A stretch of 64,000 nucleotides of DNA from Actinoallomurus bryophytorum (GCF_006716425.1 NZ_VFOZ01000001.1:3224001-3288000); one strand, 5' to 3'. Positions 26,203 through 35,235 are shown, counted from the stretch's first letter. Numbers and translations are program-made. Notes: a model not told the origin generated them from the letters alone.

Positions 26203-27123
26203 TCAGGGCCGGAGCACGATCTTGCCGCGGGTGTGACGGCGTTCGAGCTCCCGGTACGCCTCGCGCACCTCGGTGAGGGGGTAGGCGTTGGCGATCGGCA
26301 CCTCGAGCCGCCCATCGGCGATCAGGCCGGCCAGCTCGGTGAGGACCTCGGCGCTCGCTCCGGCCATGTTGCCCTCGGCCTTCACGCCGAACTTCTCCAC
26401 GGCGGCGAAGTCGATGATCGTGTCGATGCGCTCGGTCTCGACGCCGAGTTCGAGGGCCAGCTCGACGTAGCCGTCGCCGTAGGTGTCGATGAACGCGTCG
26501 ATCCGGCCGGACGCCGCGGTGCGGATGCGCTCGGCCACTCCATCGCCGTACGCCACCGGGACCACCCCGTGGGCGGAGAGCCACTCGTGGTTGGCCTCGC
26601 TCGCCAGGCCGATGACCGTGGCTCCCGCGGCCTTGGCGAGCTGGACGGCCAGCGAACCCACGCCACCGGCGGCGCCGGAGACCACGACGATGTCGCCCTC
26701 TCCGACCGCGACCGCGCGTACCGCGGCCCACGCCGTCGTACCGGCGACGAACAGGGCGCCGGCCACGTCCCAGGGGACACCGGCGGGCCGGCGGGCGAGA
26801 TCGGCGCTCTCCACCACGACCAGCTCCGCCTGGCCGGCCCGGTTGTGGGTGAAGCCGATCACCTCGTCGCCGGCCGCGAAGTCGCCGACGCCCTCGCCGA
26901 CCTCCTCGATCACACCGGCGAGATCACTGCCCTGACCGGACGGGAACGTCGAGGGCCACCTCTCGGCGAACGCCCCCTTGCGGATCGCCGCCTCGCCCGG
27001 GTTGATACCGGCCGCCTTCACCCGCACCAGAACCTGGCCGGGTCCCGGGACCGGCCGGTCCACCTCCACGACCTGCAACACGTCGATTCCGCCGTACTCA
27101 TCGAATCTGACCGCCTGCGGCAT
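26203..27123 (-). CDS. Zinc-free medium-chain dehydrogenase / quinone oxidoreductase
   Basis: 306-aa NADPH:quinone-reductase-like MDR protein. The N-terminal GroES-like domain contains AGINPGEAAIRKG; the Rossmann nucleotide site is VSGAAGGVGSLAVQLAK. No structural-zinc cysteines. Ends with the usual RGKIVLRP. The ATG at 27123 has GGGGAG at five bases. Monocistronic. Confidence 0.9.
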   Translation of the reverse strand: MPQAVRFDEYGGIDVLQVVEVDRPVPGPGQVLVRVKAAGINPGEAAIRKGAFAERWPSTFPSGQGSDLAGVIEEVGEGVGDFAAGDEVIGFTHNRAGQAELVVVESADLARRPAGVPWDVAGALFVAGTTAWAAVRAVAVGEGDIVVVSGAAGGVGSLAVQLAKAAGATVIGLASEANHEWLSAHGVVPVAYGDGVAERIRTAASGRIDAFIDTYGDGYVELALELGVETERIDTIIDFAAVEKFGVKAEGNMAGASAEVLTELAGLIADGRLEVPIANAYPLTEVREAYRELERRHTRGKIVLRP

Positions 27124-27374
27124 TTGTCTCCCCTTTGACGCCCGATGGCTGTGCACAACAGCGAAAACCTCGACGATCTTCCATATTCAGGCACAAAGTC
27201 ACCCGTAGGTGTACGTACATGTGTCAACCATGGGGAACCGCGCGACCTGGGCTTACCGGCATAGCCTGATGAAGATCGGACGACTTTCACGAGCTTTGTA
27301 CGGCCCCGGAACCGAGCGGCTCATCAGGTGTGTGCCGACGGGGCTGGCCGTGAAAAGGACCGAGGGGGGTCTCA

Positions 27375-27653
27375 ATGAGAATCCGGACACGGATGGCAGG
27401 GGCCATAGCCGGCTCCGCCTTCGCTGGTCTCGCCGCACTCGCGGTGGGCGCGGCCGCACCGGCCGGCGCACAGCAGCTCCGTCCCGCCGCCCAGACCGTC
27501 AGCGCCGCACCCGCGCCCGCACAGGTCGCGGTCGCCCCGCAGTGCTGGGACGGTGACTGTGGCTGGGGCGACGGCGGCTGGGGTGACGACGACTGGGGTG
27601 ACGACAGCTGGGGCGGCGGCTGGGACAGCTGGAATGGCGGCTGGGGCTGGTGA
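27375..27653 (+). CDS. Secreted Trp/Gly/Asp-rich small protein
   Basis: 92 aa. Signal peptide over residues 1-32 (basic start, Ala/Gly-rich core, cut near PAGAQQ), then an Ala/Pro/Gln linker, then a 38-residue tail with CWDGDC followed by repeats of the WGDDxWG type; about ten Trp, mostly spaced by Gly and Asp. The two cysteines could form a small disulfide loop. No family recognised. GGGGGG precedes the ATG. It could be a cell-surface adhesin-like or metal-binding peptide; unknown. Confidence 0.65.
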   Translation: MRIRTRMAGAIAGSAFAGLAALAVGAAAPAGAQQLRPAAQTVSAAPAPAQVAVAPQCWDGDCGWGDGGWGDDDWGDDSWGGGWDSWNGGWGW

Positions 27654-28019
27654 CCCGCACCTAGAGATGTTCGCCAAGGCTCACATCCGGGCGTAGGCCC
27701 GGAACGGCCTGTGTGGTCGCCGCCGTTGGTGGTTCTCACCGCGGGGACGCCGCGACAGCCGGTGGGCCTGTGGCCGGGCCGGGGCCGAGAGGTGTGATCG
27801 AGCACCTCGCCGCGAGAGGCGGGCGGCTTCGCGACGACGCCGGGCATTCCGGCGCTCTTCGCGGTCACCCGCTCATCGCAACGGCCCCGACCTGGCTTTC
27901 CGCCTTCTGGCCGTACGGGCTTCCGGGCCGATGGCGGAATCGCCTGTTGGACAGGATCCGTATTCCTGTGTCACCATTCTCGACATGATCGTGAGAAAGG
28001 ACGACGTCACCTTCATCTG
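27654..28019. other. 366-base non-coding gap
   Basis: No gene is supported. A 12-codon frame (ATG 27985 to TGA 28021) overlaps the GTG start of the next gene by GTGA and could act as a leader peptide, but it has no ribosome site. Confidence 0.4.
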
Positions 28020-29102
28020 GTGAGCGTTCGTGTGCAGCGCGAAGCTGCCGAAATCCGCGAAGAATGGCTGGGCTGGGCGTTGTCCACGCTGCCCGCCGAC
28101 CGTACGGCCGCAGAGGCCGCCATCTCCGGCCTGTACCACCTGATCGGGCTGGACCCACCGCGTTTCCACTGGGTGTCCTCACCGGTCACCGCCCTGACGA
28201 CCGTCCCGCCGGGTCTACGTCCACGGCCTTCGGAGACCATCGAGCAGGTAGCGGAATGGCCACTGCCGCGACGCCTCTCCGCACTGATGAGCGCGCTGTC
28301 GGTGGAGCTCGACAGGCGGTTCGGAGTCGCCTACCACCCAATGGATCGACTCGCCCATCACGAAATCCGCGCCCCGATTCGACTGTCCGTCATCAACGCA
28401 CTCCTCACACCACTCCGAGCCGCCCACGACTCGCCGCTTCACATGAGATTCGCCTGGTACGACGTGCCGTGCGTCTCGAAGGTCGCCCACTACGACGCCC
28501 TCCGCCGGCTGACCGGCCTGCCCTTCACCCCCGAACAGACCCGGCAGTTCGAGCTGTGGGCGACGCTTGCCCGTACGTGCGGATGGTGGTGGCCCCGCGA
28601 GGACGTGTGCGTCGTCTCCGAGCGGCCCGTCGCGATGCAGACCGAGGCGTCGGTCGACGAACGCGCGGTGCGCCTGCACCATCCGGACGGCCCCGCGCTG
28701 CGTTATGCGGACGGGTGGGACGTACACGCCTGGCACGGGACGCAGGTGCCCCCGTGGGTGATCACTGATCCCACCGCCTGGCGGATCACGCAGGAGGCCA
28801 ACGTCGAGGTCCGGCGATGCGCGATCGAGCGGATCGGCTGGGCGTCCTACATCGACCAGGCCTGCCTGCGGCCGGTCGCCTCCGCGCCGGACCCTGGCAA
28901 TCCGGACTCGCAGCTCCACCTCTATGACATGCGCAAGGAGACCAGGGTGCTCCTCGCGGTCAACGGCTCCCTCGAACGTGACGGCCGCCGCCGCCGGTAC
29001 GGCCTGACCGTGCCGGGCTTCCTCAATGACCCGATCGCCGCCGCCGGCTGGACCTACGGGCTGTCCGCCGAGCAGTACTCCCTTCTTCTCCGCCGAACCT
29101 GA
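28020..29102 (+). CDS. DUF6745-type protein
   Basis: 360 aa. The central stretch HHPDGPALRYADGWDVHAWHGTQVPPWVI, followed by NVEVRRCAIERIGWASYI, resembles proteins grouped as DUF6745, which occur in several copies in actinobacteria and myxobacteria, often next to short partner genes. No catalytic residues are evident and there is no signal peptide. GTG start; the ribosome site is weak. The next gene begins 10 bases after its stop. Confidence 0.65.
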   Translation: MSVRVQREAAEIREEWLGWALSTLPADRTAAEAAISGLYHLIGLDPPRFHWVSSPVTALTTVPPGLRPRPSETIEQVAEWPLPRRLSALMSALSVELDRRFGVAYHPMDRLAHHEIRAPIRLSVINALLTPLRAAHDSPLHMRFAWYDVPCVSKVAHYDALRRLTGLPFTPEQTRQFELWATLARTCGWWWPREDVCVVSERPVAMQTEASVDERAVRLHHPDGPALRYADGWDVHAWHGTQVPPWVITDPTAWRITQEANVEVRRCAIERIGWASYIDQACLRPVASAPDPGNPDSQLHLYDMRKETRVLLAVNGSLERDGRRRRYGLTVPGFLNDPIAAAGWTYGLSAEQYSLLLRRT

Positions 29103-29112
29103 GGTGACCTTC

Positions 29113-29550
29113 ATGACTGTGACTCTTGGCTCCCTTTCCGAACAGACCGGCCTCGCCGTGCTCGACCATCTCGAGCGGTCGGTGAGCATCCCCGTCGTCG
29201 ACGGGCTTCAGGCCCAGGGCGACCTCATCGTCATCCCGTACTCCGTGATCGCCTCGTCGGTACGGCTCTGGCCGACGGCCGTCTGGACGAGCGTCCCCTC
29301 CGAAGGAGTCGAGCTGCTCCGCGGCGCGGCCGGGGGCAACCCGCACACGCTGGTCGCCGAGCCGGGCACGTGCCGGTGGACGACCACGATGACGGACGCC
29401 GACGGCCTCGCGATCGGCGCCTTCGATGCCTCGGCCGTCGTCTACCTGCTCCACCCGGAACACGGTGCCACCGGCTGCGCGCCGGGCACGTATGTCGTCC
29501 GCCGCCAGCGCGAGCGGGAAGGACAGCGGGCGCGCCTCGTCGCGGACTGA
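29113..29550 (+). CDS. Unknown protein paired with the DUF6745-type gene
   Basis: 145 aa, not recognised. Soluble mixed alpha/beta composition; contains GDLIVIPYSVIASSVRLWP, HTLVAEPGTCRW and VVYLLHPEHGATGCAPGTYV. GAGGTGA, overlapping the stop of the upstream gene, provides the ribosome site, so the two are one operon and probably one functional unit. Confidence 0.6.
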   Translation: MTVTLGSLSEQTGLAVLDHLERSVSIPVVDGLQAQGDLIVIPYSVIASSVRLWPTAVWTSVPSEGVELLRGAAGGNPHTLVAEPGTCRWTTTMTDADGLAIGAFDASAVVYLLHPEHGATGCAPGTYVVRRQREREGQRARLVAD

Positions 29551-29622
29551 TCGCGGCTCATGTGGGGGGCCGGCCGCGGCAGGGCGCATGGGGGCCCCTG
29601 CCGCGGCCGGTCCGCTGTGGGC

Positions 29623-30483
29623 CTACCGGGAGGCCCCGGTCGCCGGCCGGTTCCAGTGGCCCGCGGCGGCGGTCTCGGCGACGTAGTCCTCGAATGGCCT
29701 GGGTGGCCGGCCGAGGGCCCGTTCCACGCCGTCAGAGACCGGGGCGCCCCGGCCGTCGCGGATGGCCACGTGGAGGCCGGTGAGCAGCCGGGCGACGTCG
29801 ACGGGGACGCCGTGGGCGACCTGGCGCTCGGTGAAGACCTCGGGGTCGACGTCGACGTGACGGATCGCGCGCCCGGTGGCCTTGCCGATGAGGTCGGCCG
29901 CCTCGCCGAAGCCGATCGCCCGCGGGCCGGTCAGCTGGTAGGTCTGGCCGCCATGGCGGTCCTCGGTCAGCGCCGACGCGGCGACCTCGGCGATGTCCTC
30001 GGCGTCGACGAACGGCGTGCACCCGTCACCGGTGGGCAGGGACAGGGTCCCGGCGAGGACCTGTGGCAGCCAGAAGGTCTCACCGAAGTTCTGCGAGAAC
30101 CAGTCCGGTCGCAGGATGGTCCATTCGACACCGGAGCCGCGTACGGCCTGTTCGGCGGCCTTGAGGGGATGACTGTCGTCGGCCGCACCGACGCCGTGGG
30201 CCGACAGCAGGACCAGCCGCCGTACTCCCGCTGCGACCGCCGCGGCCACGAATCTGGGAACGCGCGACCGGCCGTCGGTGTCCGTCCGCAGGCGGGGTTC
30301 CAGGACATAGGCGGCGGTGACTCCGTCGAGCGCGGGCGCCCAGGTCGCCGGGTCGTCCAGGTCGAGGGGGATGTCGGCGCCGGTGCGGGACGCCGTCCGT
30401 ACAGGCCGGCCGCCGGCCTGAAGACGCCGGGCGATGCGGCGGCCGGTCGTGCCGGTGCCGCCGAGGATGAGAGTGTTCTTCAC
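29623..30483 (-). CDS. NmrA-like NAD(P)-binding protein
   Basis: 286-aa atypical short-chain dehydrogenase. GGTGTTGRRIARRL (residues 8-21) is the nucleotide loop and LRPDWFSQNF is typical of the NmrA/HSCARG group, which lack the active Tyr-Lys pair and can act as redox sensors or reductases. GTG start at 30483. Divergent from an AraC-type regulator 83 bases away, which probably controls it. Confidence 0.82.
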   Translation of the reverse strand: MKNTLILGGTGTTGRRIARRLQAGGRPVRTASRTGADIPLDLDDPATWAPALDGVTAAYVLEPRLRTDTDGRSRVPRFVAAAVAAGVRRLVLLSAHGVGAADDSHPLKAAEQAVRGSGVEWTILRPDWFSQNFGETFWLPQVLAGTLSLPTGDGCTPFVDAEDIAEVAASALTEDRHGGQTYQLTGPRAIGFGEAADLIGKATGRAIRHVDVDPEVFTERQVAHGVPVDVARLLTGLHVAIRDGRGAPVSDGVERALGRPPRPFEDYVAETAAAGHWNRPATGASR

Positions 30484-30566
30484 ATCTCCCAGAGAACTCT
30501 CGGACTCAAAGACGATCCATGGGAGAATGTCGTCAATACATTTGTGATCGTCTACCGGTGGGTGGC

Positions 30567-31499
30567 GTGGACGTTCTGAGCGACCTGCTGCACCGGGCCC
30601 GCGCCCGAAACGCACCGGTCAGGCAGCTGATCCAGCGACCGCCGTGGTCGCTCACCTTCGCCGACGCTCCTCCGCTGACGGTCATGGCCACGCTCGGCGG
30701 CCACGCCTCGATCCGGCTCGACGACGCCGCGGCCGTGCGTCTCGCCGCCGGTGACATCGCCCTCATCAGCACCGTCGGCCGGTACACGATCGCCGACGAC
30801 CCATCCACCCCACCCCAGGTCGTCATCCGGGGACAGAGGAAATACGTCGTCGGCGGAGACGATGAGGTGGCGACGGAGCGAAGTCTGGCCCCCCGCACGT
30901 ACGGCGACGGTCTGCCGGGGGCCACGATCATGCTCCGGGGCGCTTACGAACTCCGCGGCGACGTGGGCGACCGCCTGCTGGACATGCTCCCGCCGCTGGC
31001 AATCGTGCCCGCCGGGCCGCGGACCCGTGCGGCGCTGGATCTGCTCGCCACCGAGGTCGCCTGTGACGAACCCGGTCAGGACGCCATCCTCGACCGGCTA
31101 CTGGACTTCGTGCTCGTGCTGGCATTGCGAGCATGGTGCGCCAGGCCGGAGTCGGCGCCCGCCTGGTATCGGGCGCTGGCCGATCCCGCCATCGGCGACG
31201 CGCTGCGCTTCCTGCATGCCGATCCCGCCCACCGGTGGACGGTCGCCGCACTGGCCGCCGAGGTCGGCATGTCCCGCGCCGCCTTCGCCGCACGCTTCAC
31301 CGGGCTGGTCGGCGAGCCTCCGCTCACCTACCTCACCGGCTGGCGGATGACCTTGGCGGCGGACCTGCTCCGCGACACCGAGGCGACCATCGCCACCGTG
31401 GCCCGCAAGGTCGGCTACGAGGACGCCTTCGCCTTCAGCGTGGCGTTCAAACGCGCCCGCGGCGTCACCCCCTCGGCCTGGCGCCGGCAGGTGCGCTGA
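30567..31499 (+). CDS. AraC-family regulator (cupin sensor)
   Basis: 310 aa. The N-terminal half is a cupin-like sensor (LIQRPPWSLTFADAPPLTVM, LAAGDIALIS). The C-terminal half has two AraC HTHs: AALAAEVGMSRAAFAARFTGLVGEPPLTYLTGWRM and TIATVARKVGYEDAFAFSVAFKRARGVTPSAWR. GTG at 30567 is preferred. Likely regulator of the divergent NmrA-like gene. Confidence 0.85.
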   Translation: MDVLSDLLHRARARNAPVRQLIQRPPWSLTFADAPPLTVMATLGGHASIRLDDAAAVRLAAGDIALISTVGRYTIADDPSTPPQVVIRGQRKYVVGGDDEVATERSLAPRTYGDGLPGATIMLRGAYELRGDVGDRLLDMLPPLAIVPAGPRTRAALDLLATEVACDEPGQDAILDRLLDFVLVLALRAWCARPESAPAWYRALADPAIGDALRFLHADPAHRWTVAALAAEVGMSRAAFAARFTGLVGEPPLTYLTGWRMTLAADLLRDTEATIATVARKVGYEDAFAFSVAFKRARGVTPSAWRRQVR

Positions 31500-31559
31500 C
31501 TCCGCATCGCGTGGACCACCGGCGCGGTATCGGACCGGGCCGCAGGCCGTGCGTCCTCG

Positions 31560-32912
31560 TCAGTGGGCCATGTCGACGAAGCGGCTGTAGTGGCCCTGGA
31601 AGGCGACCGTGACCGTCGCGGTGGGGCCGTTACGGTGCTTGGCCACGATCAGGTCCGCCTCACCCGCGCGCGGGGACTCCTTCTCGTACGCGTCCTCACG
31701 GTGCAACAGGATCACAACGTCGGCATCTTGCTCAATTGACCCAGACTCACGCAAGTCGGACACCATCGGTTTCTTGTCCGTGCGTTGCTCGGGACCTCGG
31801 TTGAGCTGGGAGAGGGCGATGACCGGGACCTCCAGCTCCTTGGCGAGGAGCTTCAACGACCGGGAGAACTCCGAGACCTCGACCTGGCGGCTTTCGACGC
31901 GCTTACCGGACTGCATCAGCTGCAGATAGTCGATGATGACCATGCGCAGGTCGTGCTGCTGCTTGAGGCGGCGGCACTTGGCCCTGATCTCCATCATCGA
32001 CATGTTGGGTGAGTCGTCGATGAACAGCGGCGCCTCGGCGACCTCGCTCATCCGGCGGGCCAGGCGGGTCCAGTCCTCGTCGTTCATCGAGCCCGAGCGC
32101 ATCGCGTGCAGCGCGACCCGCGCCTCCGCCGACAGCAGGCGCATGGTGATCTCGTTGCGCCCCATTTCGAGGCTGAAGACCACCGTGGCGAGCTGATGCT
32201 TGATCGCCGCCGCCCGTGCCAGGTCCAGTGCAAGTGTTGACTTACCGATGGCGGGCCTGGCCGCGATGATGACCATCTGGCCGGGGTGCAGGCCGTTGGT
32301 CAGGGCGTCCAGGTCGGTGAAGCCGGTGGGGACGCCGACCATCTGGCCGCCGCGGCTGCCGATGGCCTCGATCTCGTCCAGGGCGCCCGGCATGATGTCG
32401 CTCAGCGGGGCGTAGTCCTCGCCGGTGCGCTTGTCGGCGATCGCGTACACCTCGGCCTGGGCGCGGTCGAGCAGGTCGTCCGCGTCGGCGCCGTCGGTGC
32501 TGTAGCCGAGCTGGGCGATGCGGGTGCCCACCTCGACCAGCCGCCGGAGGATGGCCTTCTCCTCGACGATCTTCGCGTAGTAACCGGCGTTGGCCGCCGT
32601 GGGAACCGAGGCGACCAGGGTGTGGAGGTAGGGCGCGTCGCCGATGCGGCTGAGCTCGCCGCGCTTGAGCAGCTCGTCCTTGATGGTGATGGCGTCGACC
32701 GGGTCGCCCCGGCCGTACAGGTCGAGGATGCGGTCGTAGACGGTCTGGTGTGCCGGCCGGTAGAAGTCGCGGCTCTGGAGCAGCTCGATGACCTCGGCGA
32801 CGGAGTTTTGGGAGATCAGCATGCTGCCGAGCACGCACTGCTCGGCCGCCAGGTCGTGGGGCGGCGTGCGCTCGAACTCGCGCTCGTGGGATGACATCTC
32901 GGTGACACTCAC
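31560..32912 (-). CDS. dnaB: Replicative DNA helicase
   Basis: 450-aa hexameric 5'-3' helicase of the replication fork. The N-terminal domain (PPHDLAAEQCVLGSML) binds primase. The RecA-like C-terminal domain has Walker A ARPAIGKST, Walker B VIIDYLQLM and the DnaB arginine-finger end (AKHRNGPTATV). There is no intein. GTG 32912 or ATG 32897. It is divergent from a MATE gene across a 322-base gap rich in DnaA-box-like sequences. Confidence 0.97.
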   Translation of the reverse strand: MSVTEMSSHEREFERTPPHDLAAEQCVLGSMLISQNSVAEVIELLQSRDFYRPAHQTVYDRILDLYGRGDPVDAITIKDELLKRGELSRIGDAPYLHTLVASVPTAANAGYYAKIVEEKAILRRLVEVGTRIAQLGYSTDGADADDLLDRAQAEVYAIADKRTGEDYAPLSDIMPGALDEIEAIGSRGGQMVGVPTGFTDLDALTNGLHPGQMVIIAARPAIGKSTLALDLARAAAIKHQLATVVFSLEMGRNEITMRLLSAEARVALHAMRSGSMNDEDWTRLARRMSEVAEAPLFIDDSPNMSMMEIRAKCRRLKQQHDLRMVIIDYLQLMQSGKRVESRQVEVSEFSRSLKLLAKELEVPVIALSQLNRGPEQRTDKKPMVSDLRESGSIEQDADVVILLHREDAYEKESPRAGEADLIVAKHRNGPTATVTVAFQGHYSRFVDMAH

Positions 32913-33008
32913 ATCCGCACCCCCCGTCGCCCCAACCGCTCACATCCTCCACGTCTATCTCACCGCTACGACAGTTTGGGTGCTGTGCGGCCCGTACGCA
33001 AAGGCGGC

Positions 33009-33176
33009 TGTGGAGCCCGCTGTGGACGGCCTGTGCAACACGCCGACACGGCTGTGCACAGCGCCTGTGGACAGCCTGTGGATTTCTCTGTCACCTCGCC
33101 GAATTACCTGCTTGAGCTGCGGAAACGCCGTCCACCACCTGTGAGTTGAAGAAACCACAGACGCCCGTCATCCACA
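33009..33176. promoter_or_regulatory. Cluster of DnaA-box-like sequences
   Basis: TGTGGA-type nonamers (complement of TTNTCCACA) at 33009, 33021, 33066 and 33077, TGTGCA variants at 33032 and 33053, and TCATCCACA at 33168 (one mismatch to TTATCCACA). Seven near-boxes in 168 bases of the dnaB/MATE gap. No A/T-rich unwinding element and no dnaA or dnaN nearby, so it is not the origin. DnaA-responsive control of dnaB is plausible. Confidence 0.45.
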
Positions 33177-33234
33177 GGTCGCCCACAGTGCCCGGTAAGC
33201 GACCGCTGTCGCCGGTGCCCTACGGTTTCGAGTC

Positions 33235-34551
33235 ATGGCACTTCGGCACCCGCACGACCCGGAGATCCTGCGCCTCGCACTCCCGGCGTTCGGGGCGCTC
33301 GTGGCCGAGCCGCTGTTCCTGCTGACGGATTCGGCGATCATCGGTCATCTGGGCACGGTCCCCCTCGGCGCGCTCGGCGTCGCCGGTCAGATCCTGTCGA
33401 CGTTCGTGAGCCTGTGCATCTTCCTCGCGTACACCACCACGGCGTCCGTCGCGCGGCAGATCGGCGCCGGGAACGTACGGGAGGCCGTCCGGCAGGGTGT
33501 CGACGGCATCTGGCTCGCCGCGGTCATCGGAGTGCTGATCATCGCGGTGGGCTGGCCGCTCACGCCGGCCCTCGTCGACGCCTTCGGCGCGTCGGCTTCG
33601 GTGGCGCCGCAGGCGGAGACCTACCTTCACATCAGCCTCTTCGGCGTACCGGGCATGCTCATCGTGCTGGCCGGCACCGGCGTGCTGCGCGGCATGCAGG
33701 ACACCCGTACGCCGCTGTACGTCTCTGTCGGCATGTTCGCGCTCAACGGCGCCCTGGGCGCGCTGTTCGTGCTCGGCCTCGGCTGGGGCATCGCCGGTTC
33801 CGCCTGGGGGACCGTGCTCGCGCAGACGGGCGGAGCGGTCCTGTACGCCGCCGCGGTCGCGCGCGGCGCCCGGCGTCACGGCGCGCCGCTGCGGCCGGAC
33901 GCCAAGGGGCTGCGGGCATCGACGAGCGCCGGCTTCAACCTGATGATCCGCACGCTGAGCCTGCGGGTCGTCCTGGTCATCGGCACGGCCGTGGCGGCGC
34001 GCATGGGCGACGTCCAGATCGCCGCCCACCAGATCGCCTCGAACGTCTGGTCGCTGCTGGCCTTCGCGCTGGATGCCATCGCGATCGCCGGGCAGGCCAT
34101 CACCGGCCGCTACCTCGGCGCCGAGGACGTGGCGGGCGCCCGGGCGGCCACCCGGCGGATGATCGAGTGGGGGATCGCGTCCGGCGTGGTGTTCGCCCTG
34201 CTCGTCCTGGCCGGCCGGCCGTGGCTGCCGGCGGTGTTCACCTCCGACCCGGCGGTACGTTCGCAGCTGCTGGCCGCCCTCATCGTGGTGGCGCTGCTCG
34301 AACCCATCGCGGGTGTGGTGTTCGTGCTGGACGGCGTTCTGATCGGCGCCGGTGACCAGGCGTACCTCGCGGTGGCGGGTGTCATCCAGACGGCGGCGTT
34401 CCTGCCCGTCGCCTGGCTCGTGCACGTCTACGGCGGCGGGCTGGTCGCCCTCTGGCTCGCGATCGGGGTGTGGATGGCCGCCCGCCTGATCACGCTCGGC
34501 CTGCGCGCGCGCAACGACGCGTGGCTGGTTACCGGGGCCGTACGGCGCTGA
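33235..34551 (+). CDS. MATE-family efflux transporter (DinF-like)
   Basis: 438 aa with twelve hydrophobic helices in two bundles. AEPLFLLTDSAIIGHLGTVPLGALGVAGQI is the MATE N-lobe signature, and FNLMIRTLSLRVVLVIGTAVAARMGDVQIAAHQIA the matching C-lobe element. It exports cations or drugs by antiport. A MATE gene between rplI and dnaB is known in Streptomyces, so this is core synteny. Its end overlaps the convergent TetR gene by 23 bases. Confidence 0.9.
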   Translation: MALRHPHDPEILRLALPAFGALVAEPLFLLTDSAIIGHLGTVPLGALGVAGQILSTFVSLCIFLAYTTTASVARQIGAGNVREAVRQGVDGIWLAAVIGVLIIAVGWPLTPALVDAFGASASVAPQAETYLHISLFGVPGMLIVLAGTGVLRGMQDTRTPLYVSVGMFALNGALGALFVLGLGWGIAGSAWGTVLAQTGGAVLYAAAVARGARRHGAPLRPDAKGLRASTSAGFNLMIRTLSLRVVLVIGTAVAARMGDVQIAAHQIASNVWSLLAFALDAIAIAGQAITGRYLGAEDVAGARAATRRMIEWGIASGVVFALLVLAGRPWLPAVFTSDPAVRSQLLAALIVVALLEPIAGVVFVLDGVLIGAGDQAYLAVAGVIQTAAFLPVAWLVHVYGGGLVALWLAIGVWMAARLITLGLRARNDAWLVTGAVRR

Positions 34552-35149
34552 GCTGGGCGCGCATACCGTCGAGCATCCTCTGCAGGCCGTACTCGAACAG
34601 GGTGTCGCGGTCGAGTGCGACCGCTCCGCCGGCGGCGAGAAGGGGGAGCTCGCCGGGATCAAGGGCGGGTGGCGCGTCGTCCTCGCGTTCGGGGTCGGCC
34701 TGCTCGTCCAGGGCGAAGCCGCTCACGTAGTGCCCGAGGACGATGATGGCGCGTACCGCGTCCTGGGGGTCGAACCCCGCCTCGACCAGCACGCTCAGGG
34801 TGCGCTCGATGCGCGGCAGGCTGTCGGCGGTGGGCCGGTTGCCGGCGGCGAGCCGCGCGCCGTCGCGGTGGGCCAGCATCGTGCGGCGGCGTATCCGCAT
34901 CCCCTCGGCGAGCCACTCGTCCCAGGACTGGCCGGGCTCGGGACGCCCGCTGGAGCCGCGGTCGGCGCGTTCGACGGCGGCGGCGGCGAGGTGGTCGAGA
35001 AGGTCCTGTTTGCTGGCGAAGTGCCAGTACAGGGCCGGCGCCTGGACGCCGAGCTCCTTGGCCAGCCGTCGTAGCGACAGGCCGTCGAGCCCGACCTCGT
35101 CGATGAGGCGCAGGGCGGTGTCCAGCACGGTCTCGCGATCGAGGGCCAT
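34529..35149 (-). CDS. TetR-family repressor (TetR class C-terminal domain)
   Basis: 206 aa. HTH DEVGLDGLSLRRLAKELGVQAPALYWHFASKQDLLDHL (residues 17-54), and a C-terminal domain like true TetR proteins (ARLAAGNRPTADSLPRIERTLSVLVEAGF). GGGAGG precedes the ATG. Divergent from a flavin monooxygenase, with three TTAAC-type palindromes between them: the classic arrangement for a drug- or polyketide-sensing repressor and its target. Confidence 0.9.
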   Translation of the reverse strand: MALDRETVLDTALRLIDEVGLDGLSLRRLAKELGVQAPALYWHFASKQDLLDHLAAAAVERADRGSSGRPEPGQSWDEWLAEGMRIRRRTMLAHRDGARLAAGNRPTADSLPRIERTLSVLVEAGFDPQDAVRAIIVLGHYVSGFALDEQADPEREDDAPPALDPGELPLLAAGGAVALDRDTLFEYGLQRMLDGMRAQLSAVRPR

Positions 35150-35168
35150 CCTCGCCTCCCTTCTCCGC

Positions 35169-35174
35169 TTGACA
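35169..35174 (+). promoter_or_regulatory. -35 box of the monooxygenase promoter
   Basis: TTGACA, a perfect -35 hexamer, lies directly beside the first TTAAC operator. No clean -10 can be assigned. Confidence 0.45.
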
Positions 35175-35175
35175 A

Positions 35176-35228
35176 TTTAACACCGTTCAATCAACCTTAA
35201 CGACGTTAAGGACTTAACACCGTTAAGG
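35176..35228. promoter_or_regulatory. Three TetR-type operators
   Basis: TTTAACACCGTTCAA (35176-35190, imperfect), CCTTAACGACGTTAAGG (35195-35211, perfect 8-bp arms) and CTTAACACCGTTAAG (35213-35227, perfect 6-bp arms). Consensus CTTAAC-N3-GTTAAG. They fill the gap between the TetR gene and the monooxygenase start, where binding would block both genes. Confidence 0.75.
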
Positions 35229-35235
35229 GGGCATC

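Noticed and set aside
27375-27653. Lanthipeptide or other RiPP precursor
   Set aside because: A Sec signal peptide and the absence of any modifying enzyme or transporter nearby argue against it.
33009-33176. Chromosomal origin oriC
   Set aside because: Box-like sequences are present, but there is no dnaA/dnaN/rpmH context and no A/T-rich unwinding region.
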